Shown: in pieces, positions 1 through 7,219 of the stretch
Layout of the letters: each line of letters starts with the position of its first letter
How positions within the stretch are numbered: position 1 is the first letter of the stretch
NCBI GenBank assembly: GCA_946481585.1
Contig: CAMLOF010000115.1
Span: 1-8,803 of the forward strand
DNA: 8,803 bases
Reading direction: 5' to 3'
DNA from: an uncultured Macromonas sp.
Lineage (GTDB): Bacteria > Pseudomonadota > Gammaproteobacteria > Burkholderiales > Burkholderiaceae
Position numbers and translations under genes: made by a program
The notes under the pieces: generated by a model
What the model saw: only the letters and a program-made list of their open reading frames with translations
Told to the model about the DNA's origin: nothing
Databases searched by the model: none

Positions 1-449
1 TTTTCAACCAGATCGGTTTGAAAGGATATAGGTGGTGCAGGCGGCTCAAAATAATCATTCAACTCCGCACCGCCATGGGCAGCCAACTCCGGCTCCGCAG
101 GATGCACTGGTTCTGAATCTGGATGTGCAGGCACATCTTCAACTTCCGCCTGATCGAACACGGCAACCGCCTCCAGCGATTGCGAGTCGGTGGATTCGCC
201 GCGCTCTGTATCAGCAGCTTCTCCTGCTTGACCCAAATCCGTTGGCGCTTCCATTTCCGGTGGCTGCTCTGCGGCGCCATCTGTCGGCGCCACAGGCTCC
301 ACGCCCGGCCACCAAGGTTGGAGGTCAAGCGTGGCGTCGAAGACCTGGGTGCAATGCCCGCAACGAACCCACCCTTCGGAAATCTTGAGCTGGTCCGACA
401 CCACCTTGAAGGCGGTACCGCAGGCCGGGCAGCGCGTGATGAAGCTCAT
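1..449 (-). CDS. Zinc-ribbon (MJ0042-type) / DUF3426 family protein, partial at the left window edge
   Basis: Only the first 149 codons are in the window; the gene continues past base 1. The N-terminus is a compact zinc ribbon: C7 and C10 (CPACGTAF) and C30 and C33 (VRCGHCTQVFDA), the MJ0042-type motif found at the start of betaproteobacterial DUF3426 proteins. After about residue 45 the chain becomes proline-, glutamate- and alanine-rich, low-complexity and probably disordered. In the family this region usually leads to a membrane segment and a C-terminal DUF3426 domain, which would lie outside the window. The ATG at 447-449 was chosen because the zinc ribbon begins at once after it and no longer start fits. 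Its Shine-Dalgarno is poor, and a 3-codon mini-ORF overlaps the start. It lies 28 bases after prmA with no terminator, so it is probably the last visible gene of the accB-accC-prmA operon. The molecular function is unknown; zinc binding is inferred from the four cysteines. Confidence 0.85.
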   Translation of the reverse strand, partial: MSFITRCPACGTAFKVVSDQLKISEGWVRCGHCTQVFDATLDLQPWWPGVEPVAPTDGAAEQPPEMEAPTDLGQAGEAADTERGESTDSQSLEAVAVFDQAEVEDVPAHPDSEPVHPAEPELAAHGGAELNDYFEPPAPPISFQTDLVE

Positions 450-457
450 GCAGGCAT
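446..457 (-). other. Three-codon mini-ORF overlapping the DUF3426 gene start
   Basis: On the minus strand, ATG CCT GCA TGA begins at 457 and its TGA (448-446) overlaps the ATG (449-447) of the zinc-ribbon gene as ATGA. It lies in the 28-base gap after prmA, and the zinc-ribbon gene lacks a clear ribosome-binding site. It resembles the mini-ORF before zapD. A chance origin is quite possible for so short a sequence. Confidence 0.2.
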
Positions 458-477
458 TATGCAGCCCGGCCAGGGAG

Positions 478-1365
478 TCAGGCTGCAGCCTGGGCCGTCA
501 TCAGTATCCAGCCATCCTCGCTGTCGGCCACGCTCAGCGAAAGCCAAGGGGCATAGGCCTGCTGCAACTCTTCGGCTTGGCGCTCAAGAATGCCCGCCAA
601 CACCAGATGTCCACCTGCAGCCACATGAGCACACAGCAACGGCGCCAACACCTTCAATGGCGTTGCCAGAATGTTGGCAAGCACCACATTGAACTGGCCC
701 TTGGCCGCATCGGGCAACCCCGCTTGCAGAACGGCGTGGTTGTTGGCAGCGTTGATCTGAGTTGACTCCACCGCAGCCGGGTCAATGTCAACCGCGACAA
801 TTTCGGAAGCGCCGAACTTGGCCGCACCGATGGCCAGAATGCCCGAGCCACAACCGTAGTCCAGCACCCGAAGGCCGTCGAGACGGCGCTGCGCAATCCA
901 GCGCAGGCACATGCGCGTGGTGGGGTGCGTGCCGGTGCCAAAGGCCAGGCCAGGGTCCAGCCGGATCACCTCACGCGCCGCCTCAGGGGGCTCATGCCAG
1001 CTGGGAACGATCCAGAACGTGGGCGTGATGTCTACCGGCGAGAACTGGGACTGCGTGAGGCGCACCCAGTCCTGATCGGCCAGGGGGCGAACCCCCACAA
1101 CCTCACAACCGTCAAAGAACTCTTGAGGCTGCAGGATGTCAGCTGCCTCGCGAGCCAGAGACTCCTGGCCAAACAGCGCTACCACGCGCGAGCGCTGCCA
1201 GCCCGCCTTGGGCGCGGGCATGCCAGGCTCGCCGAACAGCGCCTGCTCGGCCGGAGTCTGCGCATCCGCATCCTCCACCGAAACACTCAGCGCGTCCAAA
1301 GCCTCCAGCGCGTCGCTGATGTCCTCGATGCGGTCTTCCGGTGCCAGCAGCACCAACTCGTACAT
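478..1365 (-). CDS. prmA: Ribosomal protein L11 methyltransferase PrmA
   Basis: This cytoplasmic enzyme uses S-adenosylmethionine to trimethylate lysines and the N-terminus of ribosomal protein L11. The 295-residue product is close to the E. coli length of 293. The N-terminal part (about 1-100) is the L11-recognition domain and the rest is a class I methyltransferase fold. Visible motifs are LDPGLAFGTGTHPTT at about 136-150, the SAM-binding loop VLDYGCGSG at about 167-175, the acidic loop DIDP at about 193-196, and the family motif ANILATPL starting near residue 230. The start at 1363-1365 (MYELVLLAPEDRIE) matches the family N-terminus and has an AGG five bases upstream. A longer in-frame start at 1416 would add 17 residues unlike the family and overlap the accC end. 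The gene begins 19 bases after the accC stop, with no terminator between, so it is very likely cotranscribed with accBC. Confidence 0.95.
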   Translation of the reverse strand: MYELVLLAPEDRIEDISDALEALDALSVSVEDADAQTPAEQALFGEPGMPAPKAGWQRSRVVALFGQESLAREAADILQPQEFFDGCEVVGVRPLADQDWVRLTQSQFSPVDITPTFWIVPSWHEPPEAAREVIRLDPGLAFGTGTHPTTRMCLRWIAQRRLDGLRVLDYGCGSGILAIGAAKFGASEIVAVDIDPAAVESTQINAANNHAVLQAGLPDAAKGQFNVVLANILATPLKVLAPLLCAHVAAGGHLVLAGILERQAEELQQAYAPWLSLSVADSEDGWILMTAQAAA

Positions 1366-1384
1366 TCGGGCCTGCCCCGTGGTT

Positions 1385-2734
1385 TCAGCGCTCACGTTGA
1401 GCCAACCACGATTCAAGGTAATGGATGTTGGTGCCGCCGGTCTCGAAATTGGCGTCCACCATCAGCTCGCGGTGCAGCGGCACGTTGGTCTTGATGCCTT
1501 CGATCACCACTTCCGACAGCGCAGTGCGCATGCGTGCCAACGCCTGCTCGCGCGAGTCGCCGTGCACGATGATCTTGCCGATCATGGAGTCGTAGTTAGG
1601 CGGCACCATGTAGTTGGCGTAGGCATGCGAATCAACTCGCACGCCGGGGCCGCCGGGCGCGTGCCAGGACGTGATGCGACCAGGCGACGGCGTGAACTTG
1701 TAGGGGTCTTCGGCGTTGACGCGGCACTCGATGGCATGACCACGCAGTTGGATCTGACGCTGCGTGAAAGGCAGCTTCGCGCCCGCAGCCACGGCAATCT
1801 GCGTGGCCACGATGTCGATACCGGTGATCATCTCCGTCACCGGATGCTCCACCTGCACGCGGGTGTTCATCTCGATGAAATAGAACTCGCCGTTCTCGTA
1901 CAGGAACTCGAACGTACCCGCACCCCGGTAGCCGATCTTCTTGCAGGCCGCGGCACAACGCTCCCCGATCTTCTCGATCAGGCGACGGGGAATGCCTGGC
2001 GCAGGCGCTTCTTCGATAACCTTCTGGTGACGGCGCTGCATGGAGCAGTCACGCTCGTGCAGGTACACAGCGTTGCGGTGCGTGTCGGCCAGCACCTGGA
2101 TTTCAATGTGGCGCGGGTTCTGGAGGAACTTCTCCATGTAAACCTCGGGGTTGCCGAAGGCTGCGCCCGCTTCCGCCTTAGTGGTTTGCACCGCGTGCAG
2201 CAGCGCTGCCTCGGTGTGCACCACACGCATGCCGCGCCCACCACCACCGCCAGCCGCCTTGATGATGACCGGGTAGCCAATCGCCTTGGCAATACGCTTG
2301 ATGGCCACAGGGTCGTCAGGCAAAGCGCCTTCGGAACCGGGCACGCAAGGCACGCCAGCGCGGATCATGGCCTGTTTGGCAGACACCTTGTCGCCCATCA
2401 GGCGAATGGACTCTGGCGTGGGGCCGATGAAGACGAACCCACTCTTCTCCACCCTCTCGGCGAAGTCGGCGTTCTCGCTCAGGAAGCCGTAGCCCGGGTG
2501 AATGGCCTCGGCGTCGGTCACCTCGGCAGCCGAGATAATGGCCGGCATATTGAGGTAACTTTGAGCCGACGGCGCCGGCCCGATGCAGACAGCCTCATCA
2601 GCGAGCTTGACGTACTTGGCGTCGCGGTCGGCCTCGGAATAGACCATGACCGCCTTGATACCCAGTTCGCGGCACGCACGCTGCACGCGCAGAGCGATCT
2701 CGCCACGGTTGGCGATCAGGATTTTCTTGAACAT
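1385..2734 (-). CDS. accC: Acetyl-CoA carboxylase, biotin carboxylase subunit AccC
   Basis: AccC carboxylates the biotin carried on AccB using ATP and bicarbonate, the first half-reaction of acetyl-CoA carboxylase in fatty-acid synthesis. The 449-residue length equals that of the E. coli enzyme, and key residues fall at the same numbers. K116 and K159 bind ATP, the glycine-rich ATP-grasp loop is at 162-169 (GGGGGRGM), K238 is present, E276 and E288 are the metal ligands, and R292 lies within [13 protein letters not shown]. The N-terminal domain starts [14 protein letters not shown], the usual biotin carboxylase start, and the C-terminal domain covers about 330-449. The ATG at 2732-2734 lies 14 bases after the accB stop. 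Its nearest Shine-Dalgarno-like bases (AAGG) are about 10 bases upstream, so translation may depend partly on coupling from accB. No truncation, frameshift or missing catalytic residue is visible. A very long open frame on the opposite strand is a composition shadow of this gene. Confidence 0.98.
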   Translation of the reverse strand: MFKKILIANRGEIALRVQRACRELGIKAVMVYSEADRDAKYVKLADEAVCIGPAPSAQSYLNMPAIISAAEVTDAEAIHPGYGFLSENADFAERVEKSGFVFIGPTPESIRLMGDKVSAKQAMIRAGVPCVPGSEGALPDDPVAIKRIAKAIGYPVIIKAAGGGGGRGMRVVHTEAALLHAVQTTKAEAGAAFGNPEVYMEKFLQNPRHIEIQVLADTHRNAVYLHERDCSMQRRHQKVIEEAPAPGIPRRLIEKIGERCAAACKKIGYRGAGTFEFLYENGEFYFIEMNTRVQVEHPVTEMITGIDIVATQIAVAAGAKLPFTQRQIQLRGHAIECRVNAEDPYKFTPSPGRITSWHAPGGPGVRVDSHAYANYMVPPNYDSMIGKIIVHGDSREQALARMRTALSEVVIEGIKTNVPLHRELMVDANFETGGTNIHYLESWLAQRER

Positions 2735-2748
2735 GAGCTGGAGGCCTT

Positions 2749-3204
2749 TTATTCAACGACGAAAAGCGGCTGCCCGTATTCGACGGCCTGCCCGTTTTCG
2801 ACCAGAATCTGGGTGACAACACCAGATTTGTCGGCTTCGATTTCGTTGAGGATCTTCATGGCCTCCACAATACAGACAGCTTCGCCTTCCTTGATGGTCT
2901 GGCCCAACTCGACAAAGGGCTTGGCGCCAGGGCTGGAGGCACGGTAGAAAGTACCAACCATGGGAGACTTGATGACATGGCCCTTGGGAGCTGCCGGTTC
3001 GGCGGCAACAGCTGCGGCAGCGGGCGCGGCGGCAGGCACCGGTGCGACGACTGCGGCCACGGGAGCAGGCATGGCCACCGCCGCCTGGGTAACGGGCGCG
3101 CTCTTGACGATGCGAACCTTGCCTTCGGCTTCGGTGATTTCGAGTTCTGACACGTTCGACTCCGAGACCAGGTCGATCAGAGTCTTGAGTTTGCGCAAAT
3201 CCAT
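2749..3204 (-). CDS. accB: Acetyl-CoA carboxylase, biotin carboxyl carrier protein AccB (BCCP)
   Basis: AccB carries covalently bound biotin between AccC and the carboxyltransferase AccAD. The product is 151 residues (E. coli 156). It has an N-terminal helical segment (about 1-35, [16 protein letters not shown]), an alanine/proline-rich flexible linker (about 36-73), and a C-terminal biotinyl domain (about 75-151). K117 in [12 protein letters not shown] is the lysine expected to be biotinylated by BirA. The BCCP thumb-type segment [10 protein letters not shown] precedes it at about 90-99. The ATG at 3202-3204 was chosen over a longer in-frame start at 3303. It matches the family N-terminus, and GGAG lies five bases upstream, one of the clearest ribosome-binding sites in the window. 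The longer reading would begin in the leader region. This is the first gene of the leftward operon and sits just downstream of two inverted repeats. Confidence 0.97.
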   Translation of the reverse strand: MDLRKLKTLIDLVSESNVSELEITEAEGKVRIVKSAPVTQAAVAMPAPVAAVVAPVPAAAPAAAAVAAEPAAPKGHVIKSPMVGTFYRASSPGAKPFVELGQTIKEGEAVCIVEAMKILNEIEADKSGVVTQILVENGQAVEYGQPLFVVE

Positions 3205-3355
3205 GTTTTCTCCGGGATGTGCATCTAAAATGCACCAAAAATTCCACAACCCAGTGGAAGTGGGACGGAATATACACGAAGAGACAAAGTCCCGCCGACC
3301 CATTTTTGTGGTAGGGAAAACGTTCCATCAGCCCATCTGGAAGGCTTGATCACGC
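3205..3355. promoter_or_regulatory. Divergent intergenic region between accB and pilB
   Basis: This 151-base gap between the divergent starts of accB (minus) and pilB (plus) must hold promoters for both operons unless pilB is expressed from elsewhere. It is more AT-rich than its surroundings, especially at 3221-3245 and 3301-3320. On the minus strand a -10-like TATATT lies at 3274-3269, but I see no good -35 at the standard distance. On the plus strand TATACA at 3271-3276 overlaps it, also without a convincing -35. I found no clear sigma-54 (GG-N10-GC) element before pilB. The promoter assignment is therefore tentative; the position between two divergent starts is certain. Confidence 0.6.
3219..3259 (-). 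promoter_or_regulatory. Two adjacent inverted repeats in the accB leader (possible hairpins, operators or attenuator)
   Basis: Read in the accB direction, the first repeat (3259-3242) has perfect 6-bp arms TTCCAC and GTGGAA around a 6-base loop, followed directly by five T. The second repeat (3235-3219) has perfect 6-bp arms GTGCAT and ATGCAC around a 5-base loop. The ribosome-binding GGAG at 3213-3210 follows only five bases later. A competing 4-bp pairing (CCCA at 3264-3261 with TGGG at 3253-3250) would exclude the first hairpin. The first element resembles a weak intrinsic terminator, and the second could partly occlude ribosome loading. Equally, both could be DNA operators. The repeats are directly visible; any function is inference, and 6-bp arms are short. 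Confidence 0.45.
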
Positions 3356-5083
3356 ATGGTCGACGACGAAAACACGGTTTCCACGATGGCGCTGCCAGGC
3401 TTGGCGCGCGCACTCGTGAACGCCGGCACCCTGCCCCAGAAAACCGCCGAAGAACTCTACGCCAAGGCCCAGAGCAAGAAAAGCAGCTTCATTGCCGAGC
3501 TCACCGGCAGCGGCTCGGTGTCCCCGGCAGATCTGGCGCACATCATGTCGCAAGCGTTTGCAGCCCCGTTGGTGGACCTGCAGGCCGTAGACGTACAGCG
3601 CCTGCCGAAGGACCTGCTGGACACCAAGATCTGCGCCCAGTTCCGCATCATCGTGCTGAGCAAGCGCGGCAACCGCCTAACGGTAGCCACCGCAGACCCT
3701 TCCGACCACCAGGCCGCAGAGAAGATCAAGTTCGCCACCCAGCTGGGCGTGGACTGGGTGATCGCTGAATACGACAAGCTGTCCAAGCTCGTTGAAACAC
3801 TCACCGCTACAGCCGGGGAAGCCATTGAGCACATCGTAGGCGGCGAGTTCGAGTTTGACGAAGGCAGCATTGAAATGGCCTCTGCAGAGCCTACCGACAA
3901 GGTGGCCCAAGAGGTGGAAGACGCGCCAATCGTCAAGTTTTTGCAGAAGATGCTGCTGGATGCATACACAATGCGAGCATCAGACCTGCACTTCGAGCCT
4001 TACGAACACTATTACCGTGTGCGTTTCCGCATTGACGGACAGTTGCGCGAAATAGCCACCCCCCCTGTCGCCATCCGGGAAAAGCTGGCATCTCGCATCA
4101 AGGTCATCTCAAAACTCGACATTTCTGAAAAACGCGTCCCGCAAGACGGCCGCATGAAACTGAAAGTCGGGCCGGACAAGGTCATCGACTTTCGCATCAG
4201 CACCCTGCCCACGCTCTTCGGCGAGAAGATCGTGATCCGCATTCTGGACCCCAGCAGTGCGAAGATGGGCATTGATGCCCTGGGTTACGAACCCGATGAG
4301 AGGGAGAAGCTGCTGGAAGCGATCCATCGGCCCTACGGCATGGTGCTGGTGACCGGCCCCACGGGCTCCGGCAAAACGGTTTCGCTCTACACCTGCCTGA
4401 ACATCCTGAACGAACCTGGCGTCAACATCTCCACGGCGGAAGACCCCTCCGAGATCAACTTGCCGGGCGTGAACCAGGTCAACGTCAACGAAAAAGCAGG
4501 GCTGACTTTCGCGTCTGCGCTCAAGGCGTTTTTGCGGCAAGACCCGGACGTGATCATGGTGGGTGAAATCCGAGACCTGGAGACCGCCGACATCGCCATC
4601 AAGGCCGCCCAGACAGGCCACATGGTGCTGTCCACCCTGCACACCAATGATGCGCCCTCCACCCTGACGCGGATGCTGAACATGGGCATTGCGCCGTTCA
4701 ACATTGCGTCCAGCGTCAATCTGATCACGGCCCAGCGGCTGGCACGCAGGCTTTGCAAGCAATGCAAGGAGCCCCATGACCTGCCCGAGCAAACACTACT
4801 GGAAGCAGGTTTCAAGGCCGCTGAACTTGACGGCAGCTGGAAGCCTTACCGACCGGTGGGCTGCAGCGCTTGCAACAACGGCTACAAGGGCCGGGTCGGC
4901 ATCTATCAGGTGATGCCGATCACCGAAGCCATGCAGGAAATCATTCTTCGCGGCGGCAGCGCCATGGAAATTGCTACCCAAGCCCGCAAAGAGGGGGTTC
5001 GCACTTTGCGCGAATCGGGCCTGCAAAAGGTTAAACTGGGAATCACGTCGCTGGAAGAGGTGCTGGGCTGCACCAACGATTGA
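3356..5083 (+). CDS. pilB: Type IV pilus extension ATPase PilB
   Basis: PilB is the cytoplasmic hexameric ATPase that powers pilus extension, acting on the platform protein PilC. The 575-residue product has the usual two-part layout: an N-terminal GspE/MshEN-type domain (about 1-160) and a C-terminal secretion ATPase. Motifs are the Walker A GPTGSGKT (334-341), the Asp box AEDPSEI (361-367), the Walker B DPDVIMVGE with E404, and the His box TGHMVLSTLHTND (420-432). Four zinc-binding cysteines, C467 and C470 (CKQC) and C503 and C506 (CSAC), are typical of PilB/GspE and absent from the retraction ATPase PilT, which argues for extension. The ATG at 3356 was chosen because it gives a full-length N-terminus. 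Its GGAAGG is about 11 bases upstream, longer than ideal; the next in-frame ATG is codon 11. It is the first gene of the rightward pil operon. A run of seven C occurs at 4059-4065. Confidence 0.97.
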   Translation: MVDDENTVSTMALPGLARALVNAGTLPQKTAEELYAKAQSKKSSFIAELTGSGSVSPADLAHIMSQAFAAPLVDLQAVDVQRLPKDLLDTKICAQFRIIVLSKRGNRLTVATADPSDHQAAEKIKFATQLGVDWVIAEYDKLSKLVETLTATAGEAIEHIVGGEFEFDEGSIEMASAEPTDKVAQEVEDAPIVKFLQKMLLDAYTMRASDLHFEPYEHYYRVRFRIDGQLREIATPPVAIREKLASRIKVISKLDISEKRVPQDGRMKLKVGPDKVIDFRISTLPTLFGEKIVIRILDPSSAKMGIDALGYEPDEREKLLEAIHRPYGMVLVTGPTGSGKTVSLYTCLNILNEPGVNISTAEDPSEINLPGVNQVNVNEKAGLTFASALKAFLRQDPDVIMVGEIRDLETADIAIKAAQTGHMVLSTLHTNDAPSTLTRMLNMGIAPFNIASSVNLITAQRLARRLCKQCKEPHDLPEQTLLEAGFKAAELDGSWKPYRPVGCSACNNGYKGRVGIYQVMPITEAMQEIILRGGSAMEIATQARKEGVRTLRESGLQKVKLGITSLEEVLGCTND

Positions 5084-5133
5084 GAAGCCACGGCCCGGCC
5101 TGACGAGCATCCGCACAACACCTCGGGGGAAAC

Positions 5134-6351
5134 ATGGCCACAACAGCCAAGGGCGTCAAGGAATACGTGTTCGAGTGGGAGGGGAAGGACCGCAACGGCA
5201 AGACCGTGCGCGGCGAGTTGCGTGCGGTGGGCGAAAACCAGGCACAGGCAAGCCTGCGCCGCCAGGGCGTCGTGGTCCAGAAGATCAAGAAGCGCAAGAT
5301 GGCTTCAGCCAAGCGCATCAAGCCCAAGGACATTGCGCTATTCACCCGGCAGCTGGCTACCATGATGAAGGCTGGCGTCCCCTTGTTGCAGTCTTTCGAC
5401 ATTGTCGGCCGTGGCAACCCCAACCCCAGCGTCACCAAGCTACTCAACGATATCCGCACGGACGTCGAGACCGGCACGTCGCTGAGCGCCGCTTTCCGCA
5501 AGCACCCCATGTACTTCAACAGCCTCTACTGCAACCTGGTGGAGGCCGGTGAGGCTGCGGGTATTCTGGAAGACCTGCTGGACCGCCTGGCCACCTACAT
5601 GGAAAAGACGGAGTCCATCAAGAGCAAGGTGCGGTCTGCCCTGATGTACCCAACCGCCGTGGTCGTGGTCGCTTTCATCGTGGTGGCGGTGATCATGATC
5701 TTCGTGATCCCGGCATTCAAAGAGGTGTTCACGTCCTTTGGCGCCGACTTGCCCGCCCCTACGCTTTTCGTGATTGCAATGAGTGAGTTCTTCGTTGCTT
5801 ACTGGTGGCTCATATTCGGTGGCATTGGCGGGGGGCTCTACTTCTTCATGCAGGCCTGGAAGCGCAACGAAAAGGTCCAGCGATTCATGGACAAGCTTCT
5901 GCTGAAGGTGCCGGTGTTTGGCATTCTGGTGGAGAAATCGGTTGTTGCGCGCTGGACGCGCACGCTTTCCACGATGTTTGCGGCGGGTGTTCCGCTGGTG
6001 GAGGCTCTGGATTCCGTTGGCGGCGCATCGGGCAACACGCTCTACGCCGATGCCACCTCCAAGATCCAGCAAGAGGTTTCCACCGGCACCAGTCTGACAA
6101 TGGCCATGACAAACGCGCAAATCTTCCCATCAATGGTGCTGCAGATGTGCGCCATCGGCGAAGAGTCAGGCTCCATCGATCACATGCTGGGCAAGGCGGC
6201 GGATTTTTACGAAGCCGAGGTGGACGACATGGTGGCGGGCCTCTCAAGCCTGATGGAGCCGATCATCATCGTCTTCCTGGGCACCATCATCGGCGGCATC
6301 GTGGTCTCGATGTACCTCCCGATCTTCAAACTCGGCCAGGTGGTGGGCTGA
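5134..6351 (+). CDS. pilC: Type IV pilus inner-membrane platform protein PilC
   Basis: PilC is the inner-membrane platform of the type IV pilus machine, coupling PilB to pilin assembly. At 405 residues it has normal family length. It contains two T2SSF (GspF-type) domains, about 69-192 and about 272-394, each with the recurring pattern of M-A-GVPL near its start (ATMMKAGVPLLQSFD and STMFAAGVPLVEALD) and an E-x-G/S patch (EAGEAAGILEDLL, IGEESGSIDHML). Three hydrophobic membrane segments are visible at about 174-194, 219-239 and 375-396. The start ATG at 5134 has a good ribosome site (GGGGGA a few bases upstream). It follows pilB by 50 bases and precedes pilD by 16, with no terminator. The related type II secretion protein GspF is the alternative, but the pilB and pilD neighbours and the absence of other gsp genes favour PilC. 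Confidence 0.96.
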   Translation: MATTAKGVKEYVFEWEGKDRNGKTVRGELRAVGENQAQASLRRQGVVVQKIKKRKMASAKRIKPKDIALFTRQLATMMKAGVPLLQSFDIVGRGNPNPSVTKLLNDIRTDVETGTSLSAAFRKHPMYFNSLYCNLVEAGEAAGILEDLLDRLATYMEKTESIKSKVRSALMYPTAVVVVAFIVVAVIMIFVIPAFKEVFTSFGADLPAPTLFVIAMSEFFVAYWWLIFGGIGGGLYFFMQAWKRNEKVQRFMDKLLLKVPVFGILVEKSVVARWTRTLSTMFAAGVPLVEALDSVGGASGNTLYADATSKIQQEVSTGTSLTMAMTNAQIFPSMVLQMCAIGEESGSIDHMLGKAADFYEAEVDDMVAGLSSLMEPIIIVFLGTIIGGIVVSMYLPIFKLGQVVG

Positions 6352-6367
6352 AGCCCCTTAGCGAAGC

Positions 6368-7219
6368 ATGCTGAATGAATTTCTGAGCGGCCCCGTGGGG
6401 CCGGTGCTGGCGGGTTTGCTTGGCCTGCTCGTGGGCAGCTTCCTGAATGTGGTGATTCACCGTCTGCCCAAGATGATGGAGCAGCGTTGGGCACAGGAAT
6501 GTGCCGAAATGGCAGGCACCCCTACCCCCGAGCAGAAACCACTCAATTTGATGACGCCGCCGTCTCGCTGCCCGAGTTGCGGTGCGGGCGTACGGTGGCA
6601 CCAGAACATTCCGGTGGTGAGCTACCTGTGGTTGCGCGGACGCTGCGCCAGTTGCCAGGCCCCGATCGGCAAACGTTACCCACTGGTGGAACTCCTGACG
6701 GGTGCTCTCTTTGCCTGGGTGTTCAGCCAGCACGGCGCCAGCGTTTCGGCGCTGGCCTGGTTTGGTTTTGTTGCCGCCATCGTGGCTCTCGCCTTCATAG
6801 ACTGGGACACCACGCTTCTGCCAGACGACATCACATTGCCGCTGGTGTGGGCTGGGCTGATCGGCGCGGCCCTGGGCTGGACACAGGTATCGTTGCCCTC
6901 GGCACTGTGGGGGGCAGTTGGGGGCTATGTGTCGCTCTGGAGCATCTACTGGGGCTTCAAGCTGCTCACAGGCAAGGAGGGCATGGGCTACGGTGACTTC
7001 AAGCTCTTCGCCGCTCTGGGCGCATGGTTTGGCTGGCAAGCGCTCATTCCCATGATTTTGATTGCATCGGTGATCGGCTCGGTGATCGGCATTGCCATGA
7101 AGTTCTCCAGCGGTTTGCGTGAAGGCGGCTACATTCCCTTCGGGCCGTTCCTGGCCTTCGCCGGGCTTGTGGCGCTGGTGGTAGGCCCCGGTCAGGTGCT
7201 GGCGTGGCTGGGGCTTTGA
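6368..7219 (+). CDS. pilD: Prepilin peptidase / N-methyltransferase PilD
   Basis: PilD is a bifunctional inner-membrane aspartyl protease and methylase. It cleaves the leader of type IV prepilins, and of type II secretion pseudopilins where present, and methylates the new N-terminal residue. The 283-residue product starts with a hydrophobic segment and the family motif GSFLNVVIHRLP (about 23-34). A cytoplasmic loop follows with two zinc-binding pairs, C68/C71 (CPSC) and C93/C96 (CASC). Several hydrophobic helices follow. The two catalytic aspartates of the A24 peptidase family are D145 in FIDWDTTLLPDD and D210 in GYGDFKLFAALGAW. Translation starts at 6368, 16 bases after pilC, with only a weak ribosome site, so coupling to pilC is plausible. 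Its last codons overlap the likely coaE start. No pilin substrate is encoded in the window. Confidence 0.97.
   Translation: MLNEFLSGPVGPVLAGLLGLLVGSFLNVVIHRLPKMMEQRWAQECAEMAGTPTPEQKPLNLMTPPSRCPSCGAGVRWHQNIPVVSYLWLRGRCASCQAPIGKRYPLVELLTGALFAWVFSQHGASVSALAWFGFVAAIVALAFIDWDTTLLPDDITLPLVWAGLIGAALGWTQVSLPSALWGAVGGYVSLWSIYWGFKLLTGKEGMGYGDFKLFAALGAWFGWQALIPMILIASVIGSVIGIAMKFSSGLREGGYIPFGPFLAFAGLVALVVGPGQVLAWLGL

Noticed and set aside
480..491. A perfect 12-base palindrome (AGGCTGCAGCCT) at the end of prmA
   Set aside because: It lies across the last codons of prmA (Gln-Ala-Ala-Ala) and the stop, has no loop or T-run, and is easily explained by coding sequence. It is not a terminator.
123..765. Overlapping plus-strand frames across the DUF3426 gene and the prmA end
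   Set aside because: They cross the junction of two well-supported minus-strand genes, and their Arg/Pro/His-rich translations look like shadow frames.
1136..2947. A 603-codon open frame on the plus strand, antisense to prmA, accC and the end of accB
   Set aside because: It lies opposite accC, whose identity is certain from conserved catalytic residues. The translation is His/Arg/Asp-rich with no recognisable domain, and no ribosome site is evident. Long antisense frames are expected opposite genes with strong G/C third-position bias.
4109..4792. A 227-codon minus-strand frame opposite pilB, and similar shorter frames elsewhere
   Set aside because: They are antisense to well-supported genes and lack family-like sequence or initiation signals.
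6346..6357. A small GGGC-TGAA-GCCC hairpin at the pilC stop
   Set aside because: The stem is only 4-5 bp with no following T-run, so it does not support a terminator between pilC and pilD.
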